Notes: generated from the letters alone by a model not told the origin. Counted from the stretch's first letter, positions 11,311-21,983 are shown. The stretch: 64,000 bases of DNA from Blattabacterium cuenoti (GCF_014252395.1 NZ_CP059219.1:562431-626430), one strand, 5' to 3'. Numbers and translations are program-made.

Positions 11311-12697
11311 GAATATATTTATTTACATCTATAATTTTACCTTTAATAGCAGTAATAGCAGCAGTTAAAGGACTTGCAAGTAATGTTCTAGCTCCTGGAC
11401 CTTGTCTTCCTTCAAAATTTCTGTTAGATGTAGAAATACAATATTCACCATATGGTATTTTATCATCGTTCATTCCTAAACAAGCAGAGCATCCTGGCTG
11501 ACGAAATTCTAATCCAGATTCTTTAAATATTTTATCTAATCCTTCTTTTTTTACTTGTTTAACTACTTGATTTGATCCAGGTACTATTAATACTTTTGTA
11601 TTGATAGCTTTTTTTTTACCCTTTACTATAGAAGCTACCAATCTTAAATCTTCTATTCTAGAATTAGTACAACTTCCTATAAAAATATAGTTAATTTTTT
11701 TTCCTATTAAAGATTCTCCTGGATGAAAATTCATATAAGTCAATGACTTAAAAAATGACTTTAAATTTGTATTATTATTTTTTGGTATACATTCAGATAT
11801 TTTTATAGACATACCAGGATTTGTCCCATAAGTAATCATTGGTTCAATTTCTTCAACATTGAAATAATATTCTTTATCAAACGTAGTATTTTTATCTGTT
11901 TCTAAAGACTTCCAATATTTCATTATTTTTTTATTATTATTTAATTCTAAAAAATTATTTTTATTTTTTAGATAATCAAAAGTAACCTCATCTGGAGCTA
12001 TTAATCCCCCTTTTGCTCCCATCTCAATACTCATATTACAAATAGTCATTCTTCCTTCCATACTCATTTCTTTAATGACTAATCCTGTATATTCTATAAA
12101 ATAACCAATGCCTGCATCTACTCCCAATTTAGAAATAATATATAAAATAATATCCTTTGGAGTAACTCCTTTTTTTATTTTACCATTCAATTGAATTTTC
12201 ATTTTTTTTGGTTTTGATAATAATAAACATTGACTAGCCATAACCATAGTTACTTGACTAGTTCCAATACCAAAAGCTATACATCCAAAAGCTCCGTGAG
12301 TAGAAGTATGACTATCTCCACAAACTATTGTCATACCAGGTATAGTATACCCTAATTCAGGTCCTATAACATGAACAATTCCATTATTTTCATGACCCAA
12401 TCCATATAACGTTATTCCAAATTTTTTACAATTATATGTTAACATGTTTATTTGTTTTCTTGATAAATGGTCTAAAACAGGTAAATTTTGATTAATTGTA
12501 GGAACATTATGATCCGCCGTAGCTATAATTTTTTTAGGTCTAAAAATAGAAAAATTTCTATTTTTTAATTCTATAAAAGCTTGTGGACTAGTTACTTCAT
12601 GTATATAATGTCTATCTATATAAATAATATCTATATTATTTTCTAGTTTTTTTACTACATGATAATCCCAAATTTTTTCAAATAATGATTTTTGCAT
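11285..12697 (-). CDS. leuC: 3-isopropylmalate dehydratase large subunit
   Basis: Iron-sulfur subunit that isomerises 2- to 3-isopropylmalate. The three Cys ligands of the [4Fe-4S] cluster sit in GSCTNSR and GCSACLG, and the aconitase-family [13 protein letters not shown] segment is present. The length of 470 residues is normal. It overlaps leuD at its 3' end and starts 2 bases after leuA stops. It depends on cluster assembly, served by the suf genes elsewhere in this window. Confidence 0.97.
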   Translation of the reverse strand: MQKSLFEKIWDYHVVKKLENNIDIIYIDRHYIHEVTSPQAFIELKNRNFSIFRPKKIIATADHNVPTINQNLPVLDHLSRKQINMLTYNCKKFGITLYGLGHENNGIVHVIGPELGYTIPGMTIVCGDSHTSTHGAFGCIAFGIGTSQVTMVMASQCLLLSKPKKMKIQLNGKIKKGVTPKDIILYIISKLGVDAGIGYFIEYTGLVIKEMSMEGRMTICNMSIEMGAKGGLIAPDEVTFDYLKNKNNFLELNNNKKIMKYWKSLETDKNTTFDKEYYFNVEEIEPMITYGTNPGMSIKISECIPKNNNTNLKSFFKSLTYMNFHPGESLIGKKINYIFIGSCTNSRIEDLRLVASIVKGKKKAINTKVLIVPGSNQVVKQVKKEGLDKIFKESGLEFRQPGCSACLGMNDDKIPYGEYCISTSNRNFEGRQGPGARTLLASPLTAAITAIKGKIIDVNKYIHEKIYNIN

Positions 12698-12699
12698 AT

Positions 12700-13914
12700 T
12701 TATACAACATTTATTCTTCTACCACTATTATTAGTAGTATGCAAAACTTTATTTTTATCTTTATTATTTAATTTTTGTAAAATTATTTTTAATTCTTTAT
12801 TAGTAATCTCCTTTTTTTTATCTGCATGTTTTAAAAATATAGAATAAATTAAATCTAAAGAATTTTTATTTAATAAATATCCTAATTTTTTATAACGGTA
12901 AGCTAATGCAGCTCTACCACTTCTAGCTGTTAAAATAATTGAAGATTGATCTATTCCAACATCTTTTGGATTAATACTTTCATAAGTTTCTCTTTTTTTT
13001 ATTACACCATCTTGGTGTATTCCTGATGAATGAGAAAAAGCATTAATTCCTACTATAGCTTTATTAGCTTGTACTTTCATTCCTGTAGATTCAGATACTA
13101 AATGGCTTATATCAGAAATAAGTTTTGTATTTATATTAGTAAATAAATTTAAACTATTATTTTGTTTAATAATCATCACTATCTCTTCTAAAGATGTATT
13201 TCCTGCTCTTTCTCCAATACCATTAATAGTACATTCAATTTGTTCTGCTCCATTTATTATTCCATATAGAGAATTAGCCGTAGCTAATCCTAAATCATTA
13301 TGACAATGAGTAGATAATACTATTTTATGAATACCTTTAACATTTTCTTTTAAAAAACGTATTTTATTACCATATTCTTCAGGTAAACAATATCCAGTAG
13401 TATCAGGAATATTTATTACTGTAGCTCCATATTTTATAACATTTTCACAAACTTTTGCTAAAAATTCATTTTCTGTTCTACCTGCATCTTCTGCATAAAA
13501 TTCTACATCCTCTACAAATTTTTTAGCATACTTTACAGCATATATAGCTTTTTCTATAATTTTTTCTGGAGTACTTTTAAATTTATAACGTATATGACAA
13601 TCTGATGTTCCTATACCAGTATGAATTCTTGCTCTATTAGCATATTTTAAAGAATTAGCTGCTATTTCTATATCTTTTTCTACTGCTCTAGATAATGCAC
13701 ATACTATTGCTTTTTTTACAGATTTAGAAATTTCTTGAACAGATTGATAATCTCCTGGACTTGAAGTAGGAAATCCTGCTTCAATTACATCAACTCCTAA
13801 TGTTTCTAATTTTTTAGCTATTTTTACTTTTTCTTTAGTATTTAATTTACATCCTGGAACTTGTTCCCCATCTCGCAAAGTTGTGTCAAAAATTTTAATT
13901 CTTTTTTTTACCAT
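12700..13914 (-). CDS. leuA: 2-isopropylmalate synthase, form without regulatory domain
   Basis: Condenses acetyl-CoA with 2-ketoisovalerate, the committing step to leucine. The TIM-barrel catalytic domain is complete, with [10 protein letters not shown], the metal-binding STHCHNDLG and GIGERAGN. The product is 404 residues and stops after the linker helices, so it lacks the C-terminal LeuA dimer domain that carries leucine feedback inhibition in the 520-residue enzymes. From memory other Flavobacteriia also have the short form, so this is not necessarily symbiosis-specific. It leads the leu operon; a TAGTTTTG box and a palindrome lie just upstream. Confidence 0.95.
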   Translation of the reverse strand: MVKKRIKIFDTTLRDGEQVPGCKLNTKEKVKIAKKLETLGVDVIEAGFPTSSPGDYQSVQEISKSVKKAIVCALSRAVEKDIEIAANSLKYANRARIHTGIGTSDCHIRYKFKSTPEKIIEKAIYAVKYAKKFVEDVEFYAEDAGRTENEFLAKVCENVIKYGATVINIPDTTGYCLPEEYGNKIRFLKENVKGIHKIVLSTHCHNDLGLATANSLYGIINGAEQIECTINGIGERAGNTSLEEIVMIIKQNNSLNLFTNINTKLISDISHLVSESTGMKVQANKAIVGINAFSHSSGIHQDGVIKKRETYESINPKDVGIDQSSIILTARSGRAALAYRYKKLGYLLNKNSLDLIYSIFLKHADKKKEITNKELKIILQKLNNKDKNKVLHTTNNSGRRINVV

Positions 13915-13926
13915 ACCATTGTATTA

Positions 13927-13943
13927 TTTTGATAATATCAAAA
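13927..13943. promoter_or_regulatory. 17-bp palindrome upstream of leuA (possible operator)
   Basis: TTTTGATAATATCAAAA is a perfect 8-bp inverted repeat around one central base, 12 bases upstream of the leuA start. It overlaps the candidate leuA -7 box, the position expected of a repressor site. At this A+T content it could also be chance. Confidence 0.35.
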
Positions 13944-13946
13944 CTA
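13939..13946 (-). promoter_or_regulatory. putative -7 box for the leu operon
   Basis: The minus strand reads TAGTTTTG, fitting TAnnTTTG, with its downstream edge about 24 bases from the leuA ATG. No convincing -33 element is seen. Confidence 0.35.
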
Positions 13947-14058
13947 TTTTTTACAAAAATAAAATAGAAATAAATTTTCTTGAAACTTACAATATCTAGT
14001 ATTGAAAATTATTACATATTTTTCTATTTATCAAATAAAATATAATTATAGGATTACA

Positions 14059-15630
14059 ATGTCTAATAATAAATCAAATCACCTTTTTTTATTAATACAA
14101 ACTTTATCAAAATCTGAAAAGAGAAATTTTAAGCTTTATGCAAATCGTATAAGAATAAATAAACATGCTAAGTTTATGAAACTATTTCAAGTAATAAGTA
14201 AAATGGATTTTTATGACGAAAAAAAAATATTAGAAGATACTTCTATAAGAAAAGTACAATTATCTAATATGAAATCTCATTTATATAAACAAATATTAAT
14301 TAGTCTAAAATTACAACATACTGATAATAATTATGATATAAAAATACGTGAATATTTAGATATTGCTAAAATATTGTATAATAAAGGATTATATATTCAA
14401 AGTTTAAAATTTTTAGGAAAAGCAAAAATTATTGCTAAAATCTATGAATATAATTCCATTCTTTTGGAATTAGTGGAATTTGAAAAAATGATTGAATCTC
14501 AACATATAACTAGAAGTCTTCATTCTAAATCCGGAGAATTAGCAGTAGAATCTAAAGAATTAATTGAAAAAATTCAATATACCAATGCTTTATCTAATCT
14601 TTCTTTAGAATTATATGGATTATATCTAAAAGTTGGATATGTTAGAAATGAAAAAGATAAAATATTTATAGAAACATATTTTCGTACAAATATTCCAAAA
14701 TTTGATTTTAAAAAACTTTTTTTTTATGAAAAGCTATTTTTACATCAAGCTCAAGTATGGTATCATTATATACGACAAGATTTCATAATGTGTTATAGAT
14801 CTTCTTATAAATGGGTAGAATTATTTAAAAATCATAAAAAAGCAAAAAAAATAGCTCCTGTTAGTTATTTAAAAGGATATCACTATTTATTAGGTACCTT
14901 ATTTTATTTGAATCATTATTCAAAATTTACTGATGTATTAAAAACATTTGAAAAAGAAGTTAAAAATGGAGAAATACTTATAAACGAAAATACAAAAATA
15001 TTAATTTTTATGTATACATATACTAACCGTATTAACAAGCATTATATGGAAGGAAGTTTTTCAGAAGGAGTTCAAAAAATTATACCGTCTTTGCTTATAG
15101 ATTTTAAAAAGTTTTCTAATAGATTAGATTATCATTATATTATGGTACTTTATTATAAAATAGCTTGTTTATATTTTGGTAGTGGAGATAATTTAAATAC
15201 TATTCGGTATTTATTAAAAATTATAGAAAATAAAAAAAAAAATTTAAGACAAGATTTACAATGTTTTGCTAGACTATTACATTTAATTGCTTGTTATGAA
15301 AGTGGTTTAGATGAAAACATGGACCAAAAAATTCAATCTGCATATAAATTTTTTATCCAAATGGATGATTGGTATATTGTACAAAAAAAAATAATATATT
15401 TTTTTAAAAATTTAGGTAATGTATATCCACATCAAATAAAATGTCAATTTAAAAAACTAAGAGATAAATTGATTAAATATTATCATCATCCTTATGAAAA
15501 AAGAACTTTTTTATATTTAGATATAATATCTTGGTTAACTTCTAAAATAGAAAATAAATCTATAGAAATTATTATAAAAGAAAAATTTTTAAAAAAAAAA
15601 AAAACAATAATAAAATCATTTTTTAAATAA
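14059..15630 (+). CDS. conserved Bacteroidota protein of unknown function, helical repeat type
   Basis: I recognise the N-terminal signature LSKSEKRNFKLYANR, followed by KVQLSNMKSHLYKQIL, from an uncharacterised protein widespread in Flavobacteriia. The 523-residue product is soluble, rich in Tyr/Lys/Leu and apparently all-helical in TPR-like hairpins (for example ILYNKGLYIQSLKFLGKA), which suggests a scaffold. There is no enzyme motif or signal peptide. The frame is open back to a TTG at 14002, but homologous sequence begins at MSNNKSN, so I use the ATG at 14059. Its retention in a reduced genome suggests an important role; no function is assigned. Confidence 0.85.
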   Translation: MSNNKSNHLFLLIQTLSKSEKRNFKLYANRIRINKHAKFMKLFQVISKMDFYDEKKILEDTSIRKVQLSNMKSHLYKQILISLKLQHTDNNYDIKIREYLDIAKILYNKGLYIQSLKFLGKAKIIAKIYEYNSILLELVEFEKMIESQHITRSLHSKSGELAVESKELIEKIQYTNALSNLSLELYGLYLKVGYVRNEKDKIFIETYFRTNIPKFDFKKLFFYEKLFLHQAQVWYHYIRQDFIMCYRSSYKWVELFKNHKKAKKIAPVSYLKGYHYLLGTLFYLNHYSKFTDVLKTFEKEVKNGEILINENTKILIFMYTYTNRINKHYMEGSFSEGVQKIIPSLLIDFKKFSNRLDYHYIMVLYYKIACLYFGSGDNLNTIRYLLKIIENKKKNLRQDLQCFARLLHLIACYESGLDENMDQKIQSAYKFFIQMDDWYIVQKKIIYFFKNLGNVYPHQIKCQFKKLRDKLIKYYHHPYEKRTFLYLDIISWLTSKIENKSIEIIIKEKFLKKKKTIIKSFFK

Positions 15631-15981
15631 AAATATAATTCTAAAAAAAATCATCATGAAATATGATAAAATAAAATTTATAATTATTAATAAATTGAAA
15701 TGATCTATATAATCAATAATTGAATAAAAAAAAATAATAATTCCTAAAAATAACTTTATAATAATAAATAAAATATAAATATATATAATCATTCTAGGAA
15801 ATTTATTCCTTAAAACTAAGAAAAATAAAAATAAAAAACTACTTACAGTAAATAATACTGTATTTATTTTCAATACATAAAAAAAATATTTTTTAAAAAA
15901 AAAGAAATTGAATAGTATATGAATAAAACTAAAAAAAAAAGTAAAAAAATTATATTTTATAATCTGTTTTATCATTTTCAT
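15616..15981 (-). CDS. small hydrophobic membrane protein, unknown
   Basis: A 121-residue protein, almost entirely Phe/Ile/Leu, with about four membrane segments (roughly residues 10-28, 35-57, 65-86 and 93-118). The central LRNKFPRM loop between segments 2 and 3 reminds me of the DUF6168-like membrane proteins found near ATP synthase genes in Flavobacteriia, but that is a weak resemblance. Its 3' end overlaps the preceding plus-strand gene by 15 bases. Poly-Phe frames are easy to obtain in T-rich DNA, so it is less secure than its neighbours. Confidence 0.5.
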   Translation of the reverse strand: MKMIKQIIKYNFFTFFFSFIHILFNFFFFKKYFFYVLKINTVLFTVSSFLFLFFLVLRNKFPRMIIYIYILFIIIKLFLGIIIFFYSIIDYIDHFNLLIIINFILSYFMMIFFRIIFLFKK

Positions 15982-16002
15982 TAATAAAAATACTATTATT
16001 AT

Positions 16003-17283
16003 ATGAAAACTATCATAGATGAACTTTCATGGAGAGGTTTAATACAAAATAAAGTATCTGGTGTAGAACAAAAATTAAAAAAACCAACTACAATGTATAT
16101 TGGTTTTGATCCTACATCTGATTCTCTTCATTTAGGTAATTTATTACCTATTATTATGTTAATTCATTTTCAAAAAATGGGACATAAATCTTTAGCATTG
16201 ATTGGTGGAGCTACAGGTTTTATAGGAGATCCCTCTGAAAAATATAATAGTAGGATTTTTTTAAGTAAAGAAATTTTACAAAAAAATACAAAACTTATAA
16301 AAAATCAAATATTAAAACTTGTAAAAGTTCATTCAGAAAAAATAGAATTATTAAATAATTCAGATTGGATTCAAAATATTTCTTTTTTAGAATTTATTCG
16401 TAAAGTGGGTAAACACTTTACTATAAATTATATGATATCTAAAGATTCTGTAAAAAAAAGAATTAAAAATAAAAAAAACGGAATTTCTTTTACTGAATTT
16501 TCTTATACTCTTATACAAGGATATGACTTTTTATATTTAAATAAAGAAAAAAATTGTCAATTACAAATAGGAGGATCTGATCAATGGGGAAATATAACAA
16601 CAGGTATAGAGCTTATTAGAAAAAAAACAGGAAAAAAAGTATATGGATTTACATTTCCTTTAATAACAAAATCTAATGGAATTAAGTTTGGAAAAAGTGA
16701 AAAAGGAGAAAATATATGGTTAGATGAAAAGAAAACATCTCCATATAAATTTTATCAATTTTGGATGAATATATCTGATTCAAAAATTGAAAAATATATA
16801 AAAATATATACTTTTTTTTCTAAAGAAAAAATTGAAATTTTAATTTTAAAACATAGAAAAAATCCAGATAAAAGATTTTTGCAAAGAGAATTAGCTAATG
16901 ATATTACTAAATGGGTTCATGGAAAAGAAATATCTAAAAAAATAATGGAAATTACACATATATTATTTGATAAAAATCATAAAAAATTACATTATTTAGA
17001 TGAAAAAAATTTTGTTTCTATATATAATCATATTCCACATATGGAACTTTCTTATGATGAATTTAAAAAAGGAATTTTTTTAATAGATTTATTAAAAAAT
17101 AGTGGTTTTTTTTCTTCTAAAAGTGAAGCTATTCGTGCTATAAAAGCAAATTCTATTTATGTCAATAAACAAATGATTAAAGAAAATATATTATTAAAAA
17201 AAAATAACATAATAGGAATGAAATATATTTTATTACAATTTGGTAAAAAAAAATTCTTTATTATAAAAATAATATTGATTTAA
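16003..17283 (+). CDS. tyrS: tyrosyl-tRNA synthetase
   Basis: Class I aminoacyl-tRNA synthetase charging tRNA-Tyr. The HIGH-type motif is HLGN, the Tyr-binding region has GGSDQWGNI, and the KMSKS equivalent is KFGKSEKG. A C-terminal S4-like RNA-binding domain is present (SGFFSSKSEAIRAIKANSIYVN). At 426 residues it is complete. Its 3' end overlaps the convergent era by 4 bases. Confidence 0.97.
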   Translation: MKTIIDELSWRGLIQNKVSGVEQKLKKPTTMYIGFDPTSDSLHLGNLLPIIMLIHFQKMGHKSLALIGGATGFIGDPSEKYNSRIFLSKEILQKNTKLIKNQILKLVKVHSEKIELLNNSDWIQNISFLEFIRKVGKHFTINYMISKDSVKKRIKNKKNGISFTEFSYTLIQGYDFLYLNKEKNCQLQIGGSDQWGNITTGIELIRKKTGKKVYGFTFPLITKSNGIKFGKSEKGENIWLDEKKTSPYKFYQFWMNISDSKIEKYIKIYTFFSKEKIEILILKHRKNPDKRFLQRELANDITKWVHGKEISKKIMEITHILFDKNHKKLHYLDEKNFVSIYNHIPHMELSYDEFKKGIFLIDLLKNSGFFSSKSEAIRAIKANSIYVNKQMIKENILLKKNNIIGMKYILLQFGKKKFFIIKIILI

Positions 17284-18209
17284 TATCCAAAATTTTTCAA
17301 TTTTTTGTAATCATATCTCCATTTTTTTAATATTTTTACATGTAATTTTAATTTTATTTTTTTCTTTAAACAAGATTCTATACTTTTTACGGAAAAAAAT
17401 TTCAACTTTTTTAAAGTTTTTCCTTTTTTTCCAATCAAAATTCCTTTTTGAGAATCTCTTTCTACATATATAGAAGAAAATATTTCTATGAAAGTTTTTT
17501 CTTTTTTTAAAAATTCTGTATCTATTTCCACAGAATAAGGTATTTCTTTTTTATAGAAAAAAAATATTTTTTCTCTAATTATTTCATTTACAAAAAAATA
17601 TTCAGATTTATTACTTAAAGATATTTTAGGATAATAAGGAGGATGTTCAGATAATAATTCATAAATTTTATTCATTAATAAATCTTGATTCATTTTTTTT
17701 AATGCAGATATTGGTAATATTTCAGAATTAGGAAATAATTTATGCCAATAATCAATTGTTTTATATAAAATATTTTCTCTATATTCTATACCTATTTTAT
17801 CTATTTTATTTATTAATATAATGATAGGAACATTCTTATTTTTTTTTATATAATCAATCATATAAAAATTTTCTAATTTTCCTATTTCTGTTGTTAATAG
17901 GATAATATCCCCATCATACAATGATTTTTTTACATATTGCATCATAATCCTTTGCATAGGGTAAATAGGATGTATTATACCTGGAGTATCAGAAAAAATA
18001 ATTTGAAAATTAGGTTTATTAACAATTCCTAATATTCTATGACGAGTAGTTTGTGGTTTATTCGTTATTATAGAAATTTTTTTACCTATAAGAGCATTCA
18101 TCAATGTAGATTTTCCTACATTAGGAAATCCTATGATATTAACAAAACCTGATTTATGAATCACTATATTATAATTTTTATTAATTTTTTTATTTTTATC
18201 TAAATACAA
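17280..18209 (-). CDS. era: ribosome-assembly GTPase Era
   Basis: GTPase that binds the 3' end of 16S rRNA and helps 30S maturation. The G1 motif GFPNVGKST, G3 DTPG and G4 NKID are followed by a C-terminal KH domain (GILIGKKGKTLKKL). The ATG at 18209 gives 309 residues with an unusual 15-residue front and overlaps clpB by 14 bases. A GTG at 18164 would give MIHKSGFVNIIG, closer to family N-termini and about 294 residues, and may be the true start. Confidence 0.95.
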   Translation of the reverse strand: MYLDKNKKINKNYNIVIHKSGFVNIIGFPNVGKSTLMNALIGKKISIITNKPQTTRHRILGIVNKPNFQIIFSDTPGIIHPIYPMQRIMMQYVKKSLYDGDIILLTTEIGKLENFYMIDYIKKNKNVPIIILINKIDKIGIEYRENILYKTIDYWHKLFPNSEILPISALKKMNQDLLMNKIYELLSEHPPYYPKISLSNKSEYFFVNEIIREKIFFFYKKEIPYSVEIDTEFLKKEKTFIEIFSSIYVERDSQKGILIGKKGKTLKKLKFFSVKSIESCLKKKIKLKLHVKILKKWRYDYKKLKNFGY

Positions 18210-20787
18210 TTCCTTGTTCTTTAAAAAAATCTATTAAAATTTTATGATTTTTTTGTATTTTTTCTTTTAGTATTTCTTTAGATAGGTTATTTAATATATC
18301 ATGTTGAATAATTCTCCTTAAAGGTCTAGCTCCAAAATGATGATTATATCCTTTTTCTGCTAAATATTCTATAGCTTCATTAGTTGATTCTATACAAATA
18401 TTTTTATTAAATAATAAATTTTTTAATTTTTTCATTTGCAACTTGACAATATCTTTAATTTCTTTTCTAGATAGTGGTTTAAATAAAATAATTTCATCTA
18501 TACGATTAATAAATTCAGGTCTCACTACATTTTTTAACAAATCTATTAAAGTTTTTTTTGTAGTTTCTATTCTATTATAAGTGTAAGATTGATCCAAATT
18601 ATCCTGTATGATATCTGCACCTATATTAGAAGTCATGATAATAATAGTATTTTTAAAATTAACTGTTTTTCCTTTATTATCTGTCAATCTACCATCATCT
18701 AATACCTGTAAAAGTATATTAAAAATATCTGAATGTGCTTTTTCTATTTCATCTAATAAAATGACACTATAAGGACGTCTACGGATAGCTTCTGTTAATT
18801 GACCACTATCATCATAACCTATATATCCAGGTGGAGCTCCTATAAGCCTGCTTACAGAATGACGTTCTTGATATTCGCTCATATCTATACGAACTATATT
18901 ATTTTCATCGTCAAACAAATATTCTGCCAAAGTTTTTGCTAATTCTGTTTTTCCAACTCCTGTGCTCCCCATAAAAAGAAAGGAACCTATAGGTCTTTTT
19001 TCATCTTGTAATCCAGCTCTAGAACGTCTTATAGCATCTGAAACAGATTTAATAGCATCATTTTGTCCTATAACTCTTTTATGTAATTCTTTTTCTAAAA
19101 ATAATAATTTTTCTCTTTCATTTTGCAACATTTTAGTAACTGGAATTCCAGTCCATTTAGATACTACTTGAGCTATGTCTTCTTTAGATACTTCTTTTTG
19201 TATCATTTTTTTACCTTGATCTTCTTGTTTTTTTAATTCATTTTCAAATGATTTAATTTTATTTTCTTCTTCTTTAATTTTTCCATATCTTAATTCTGCT
19301 ACTTTTCCATAATCTCCTAATCTTTCTGCTTGTTCTGCTTCAAATTTAAAATTTTCTATTTTATCTTTTGTTTTTTGTATTCCTTCTACTAAATTTTTTT
19401 CACTTTGCCATTGAGTTTGTAACTGCATTTTTTCTTCATTTAATTTAGATAATTCTTTTTTTAAAGGAATTAATTGTTTTTCATCTTTTTCTCTTTTTAA
19501 AGCTTCTATTTGTATTTCCATATGCATAATTTTTCTATGTAATACATCTAATTCTTCTGGTTTAGAATTTATTTCCATTCTTAATTTAGAAGCCGCTTCA
19601 TCTATTAAATCTATAGCTTTGTCTGGTAAAAATCGTTCATTTATATAACGTTTAGATAATTCTACAGCAGCTATAATAGATTCATCTTTAATTCTTACTT
19701 TATGATAACTTTCATATTTTTCTTTAATTCCACGTAATATAGATATTGCATCAATAATAGAAGGTTCATTAACATATACTTGTTGAAATCTTCTTTCTAA
19801 AGCCTTATCCTTTTTAAAATATTTTTGATATTCATTTAAAGTTGTTGCTCCTATTGCTCTAAGATCACCTCTTGCTAATGCTGGTTTCAAAATATTTGCT
19901 GCATCCATAGATCCTTCGCCTCCTCCTGCTCCAACTAAAATATGTATTTCATCTATAAATAAAATAATTTCTCCATCTGAGTATGTTACTTCTTTGACTA
20001 CAGCTTTAAGACGTTCTTCAAATTCTCCTTTATATTTAGCTCCTGCTATTAAAGAAGCCATGTCTAAAGAAAAAACCTGTTTATTTTTTAAATTATCTGG
20101 AATATCACTACTAATAATACGATGTGCTAATCCTTCTGCAATAGCAGTTTTACCTACTCCTGGTTCTCCAATTAAAATTGGATTATTTTTTGTTCTTCTA
20201 GATAATATTTGTAAAACTCTACGTATTTCTTCATCACGTCCAATAACAGGATCTAATTTTCCTTTATTCGCCCATTCATTAAGATTTTTTGCATATTTTA
20301 TTAAAGCATTATAGGTATTTTCTGGTGTATAAGAAATGACATTACCGCTTTTTTTTCTAATATTTTCAATTATTTCTTTTATATTTTTTTCTGTAATACC
20401 ATGATTTTTTAACAGTTGAGAAGTAGAATCATTACTCATAAAAATACCATAAAAAATATGCTCTATAGAGATAAATTCATCTTTTAATAAAACAGCATAA
20501 TTTTCTGCTATATTTAACATTTTAGTAACATTAGTACTAAAATGTTGAGTAAATGGTACACTTATGATTTTTGAATAAGAAGAAATAATACTATCTAAGC
20601 CTATTATTATTGATTGATTACTTACTTTTAATTTTTCTAAAAAAAATGATACTATATTTTCTTTAATTTTTAAAATTGATTTCAAAATATGTGCATTTTC
20701 AATAGATTGTTGATTATTATTTAATGCAATTTTTTGTGCTTTTTGTATTACTTCTTGAGATTTTATAGTAAACTTATTAAAATTCAT
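18196..20787 (-). CDS. clpB: ATP-dependent disaggregase ClpB
   Basis: Hexameric AAA+ chaperone that threads aggregated proteins together with DnaK. It has the N-terminal Clp repeat domain (about 1-145), a first AAA+ domain with GEPGVGKTA and LFIDEIH, a long middle coiled coil (about 410-520), and a second AAA+ domain with GSTGVGKTELAK and LDEIEKAH. The product is 863 residues, full length. It is divergent from prfB across 93 bases that carry a 15-base direct repeat. No CIRCE element is seen. Confidence 0.98.
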   Translation of the reverse strand: MNFNKFTIKSQEVIQKAQKIALNNNQQSIENAHILKSILKIKENIVSFFLEKLKVSNQSIIIGLDSIISSYSKIISVPFTQHFSTNVTKMLNIAENYAVLLKDEFISIEHIFYGIFMSNDSTSQLLKNHGITEKNIKEIIENIRKKSGNVISYTPENTYNALIKYAKNLNEWANKGKLDPVIGRDEEIRRVLQILSRRTKNNPILIGEPGVGKTAIAEGLAHRIISSDIPDNLKNKQVFSLDMASLIAGAKYKGEFEERLKAVVKEVTYSDGEIILFIDEIHILVGAGGGEGSMDAANILKPALARGDLRAIGATTLNEYQKYFKKDKALERRFQQVYVNEPSIIDAISILRGIKEKYESYHKVRIKDESIIAAVELSKRYINERFLPDKAIDLIDEAASKLRMEINSKPEELDVLHRKIMHMEIQIEALKREKDEKQLIPLKKELSKLNEEKMQLQTQWQSEKNLVEGIQKTKDKIENFKFEAEQAERLGDYGKVAELRYGKIKEEENKIKSFENELKKQEDQGKKMIQKEVSKEDIAQVVSKWTGIPVTKMLQNEREKLLFLEKELHKRVIGQNDAIKSVSDAIRRSRAGLQDEKRPIGSFLFMGSTGVGKTELAKTLAEYLFDDENNIVRIDMSEYQERHSVSRLIGAPPGYIGYDDSGQLTEAIRRRPYSVILLDEIEKAHSDIFNILLQVLDDGRLTDNKGKTVNFKNTIIIMTSNIGADIIQDNLDQSYTYNRIETTKKTLIDLLKNVVRPEFINRIDEIILFKPLSRKEIKDIVKLQMKKLKNLLFNKNICIESTNEAIEYLAEKGYNHHFGARPLRRIIQHDILNNLSKEILKEKIQKNHKILIDFFKEQGIVFR

Positions 20788-20847
20788 ATTAAGAAGTTTT
20801 TTTTTATAATAATATAAAAAAAATATGATAAGATTAAGAAGTTTTTT
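20788..20847. repeat. direct repeat in the clpB-prfB divergent spacer
   Basis: ATTAAGAAGTTTTTT occurs at 20788-20802 and again at 20833-20847, 45 bases apart, between the two divergent start codons. It could be a regulator-binding pair or a local duplication. Confidence 0.4.
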
Positions 20848-20880
20848 AACTAATTATTTAAAAATATTTATTTTAGTATT

Positions 20881-21963
20881 ATGATAAATAAGGAAGAAAT
20901 TCAATCTATTTCTGATAGAGTTAACAGAATTTATAATATGCTAAATATAGAAAAAGTAAAAGAAAATTTTGATAAAGAACAAAAAAAAATATCAACTATT
21001 GATTTTTGGAAAAAAAATAATAAATCTCAAAGTTTTATAAAAAATATGCATAATATGAAAACATGCATAAATGATTTTGAAAATTTAAAAGAATCTTTAG
21101 AAGAATTAAAAGTTATTTTATCTCTTTCCAAAGAAGAAAATTTAGAAAAAGAATTAAAAATTCAATTAAATAAAACTAAAAAATTACTTTTAAATATGGA
21201 ATTAAAAAATCTTTTTTCAAAAAAAGAAGATTCTTTAAATGCTATATTACAAATTTCTTCTGGAGCAGGTGGGACTGAAAGTTGTGATTGGACTTCTATG
21301 TTAATGAGAATGTATATAATGTGGGCTGAAAAATATAATTTTTCCATTAAAAATATTCATCACATATATGGAGATATTATTGGAATTAAGTCTGTAACTT
21401 TAGAAATAAAAGGACTTTATGCTTTTGGACACTTAAAAGGAGAAAATGGAGTCCATAGGTTAATACGTATATCTCCATTTGATAGCAATTCAAAACGTCA
21501 CACTTCTTTTTCTTCTGTTTATGTTTATCCTGTAATAGATGAAAATATAAATATAAATATAAAAATTTCAGATATTCAATGGGAAACATTTCGTTCTAGT
21601 GGAGCAGGTGGACAAAATGTTAATAAAGTAGAAACAGGAGTACGATTACGTCATCATCCAACTGGAATTATAATAGAAAATACAGAATCTAGATCTCAGA
21701 TAAAAAATAGAAAAAAAGCTTTACAGCTTCTAAAATCTAGATTATTTGATATAGAAATTAATAAAAAAAATGAAGAAAAAGTAAAAATAGAATCTAAAAA
21801 AAAAAAAATAGAATGGGGATATCAAATACGTAATTATATTATGCATCCTTATAAATTAATAAAAGATTTAAGAACAGGTTATGAAACAACACAATTTCAA
21901 TCCGTAATGGATGGAGAAATAGATCTTTTTTTAAAAAAATTTTTAATGCATAAAAAAAAATAA
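20881..21963 (+). CDS. prfB: peptide chain release factor 2
   Basis: Releases completed chains at UAA and UGA codons. The catalytic GGQ lies in [20 protein letters not shown]. Length is 360 residues. The frame is continuous from the ATG through codon 30: there is no in-frame TGA and no slippery CTT-TGA site near codons 20-30, so the usual autoregulatory +1 frameshift is absent. TGA is still used as a stop here (for example at 9668-9670 and 24246-24248), consistent with keeping RF2. It is the first gene of a tight plus-strand run continuing with speA. Confidence 0.97.
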   Translation: MINKEEIQSISDRVNRIYNMLNIEKVKENFDKEQKKISTIDFWKKNNKSQSFIKNMHNMKTCINDFENLKESLEELKVILSLSKEENLEKELKIQLNKTKKLLLNMELKNLFSKKEDSLNAILQISSGAGGTESCDWTSMLMRMYIMWAEKYNFSIKNIHHIYGDIIGIKSVTLEIKGLYAFGHLKGENGVHRLIRISPFDSNSKRHTSFSSVYVYPVIDENININIKISDIQWETFRSSGAGGQNVNKVETGVRLRHHPTGIIIENTESRSQIKNRKKALQLLKSRLFDIEINKKNEEKVKIESKKKKIEWGYQIRNYIMHPYKLIKDLRTGYETTQFQSVMDGEIDLFLKKFLMHKKK

Positions 21964-21983
21964 ATATTTTTTCATAAATTTCA

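Noticed and set aside
19994..20314. 106-codon plus-strand frame antisense to clpB
   Set aside because: Mirror frame of a strongly conserved AAA+ domain; no independent motif. The same applies to other antisense frames, e.g. 1500-1706, 24940-25206, 29741-29959 and 63115-63360.
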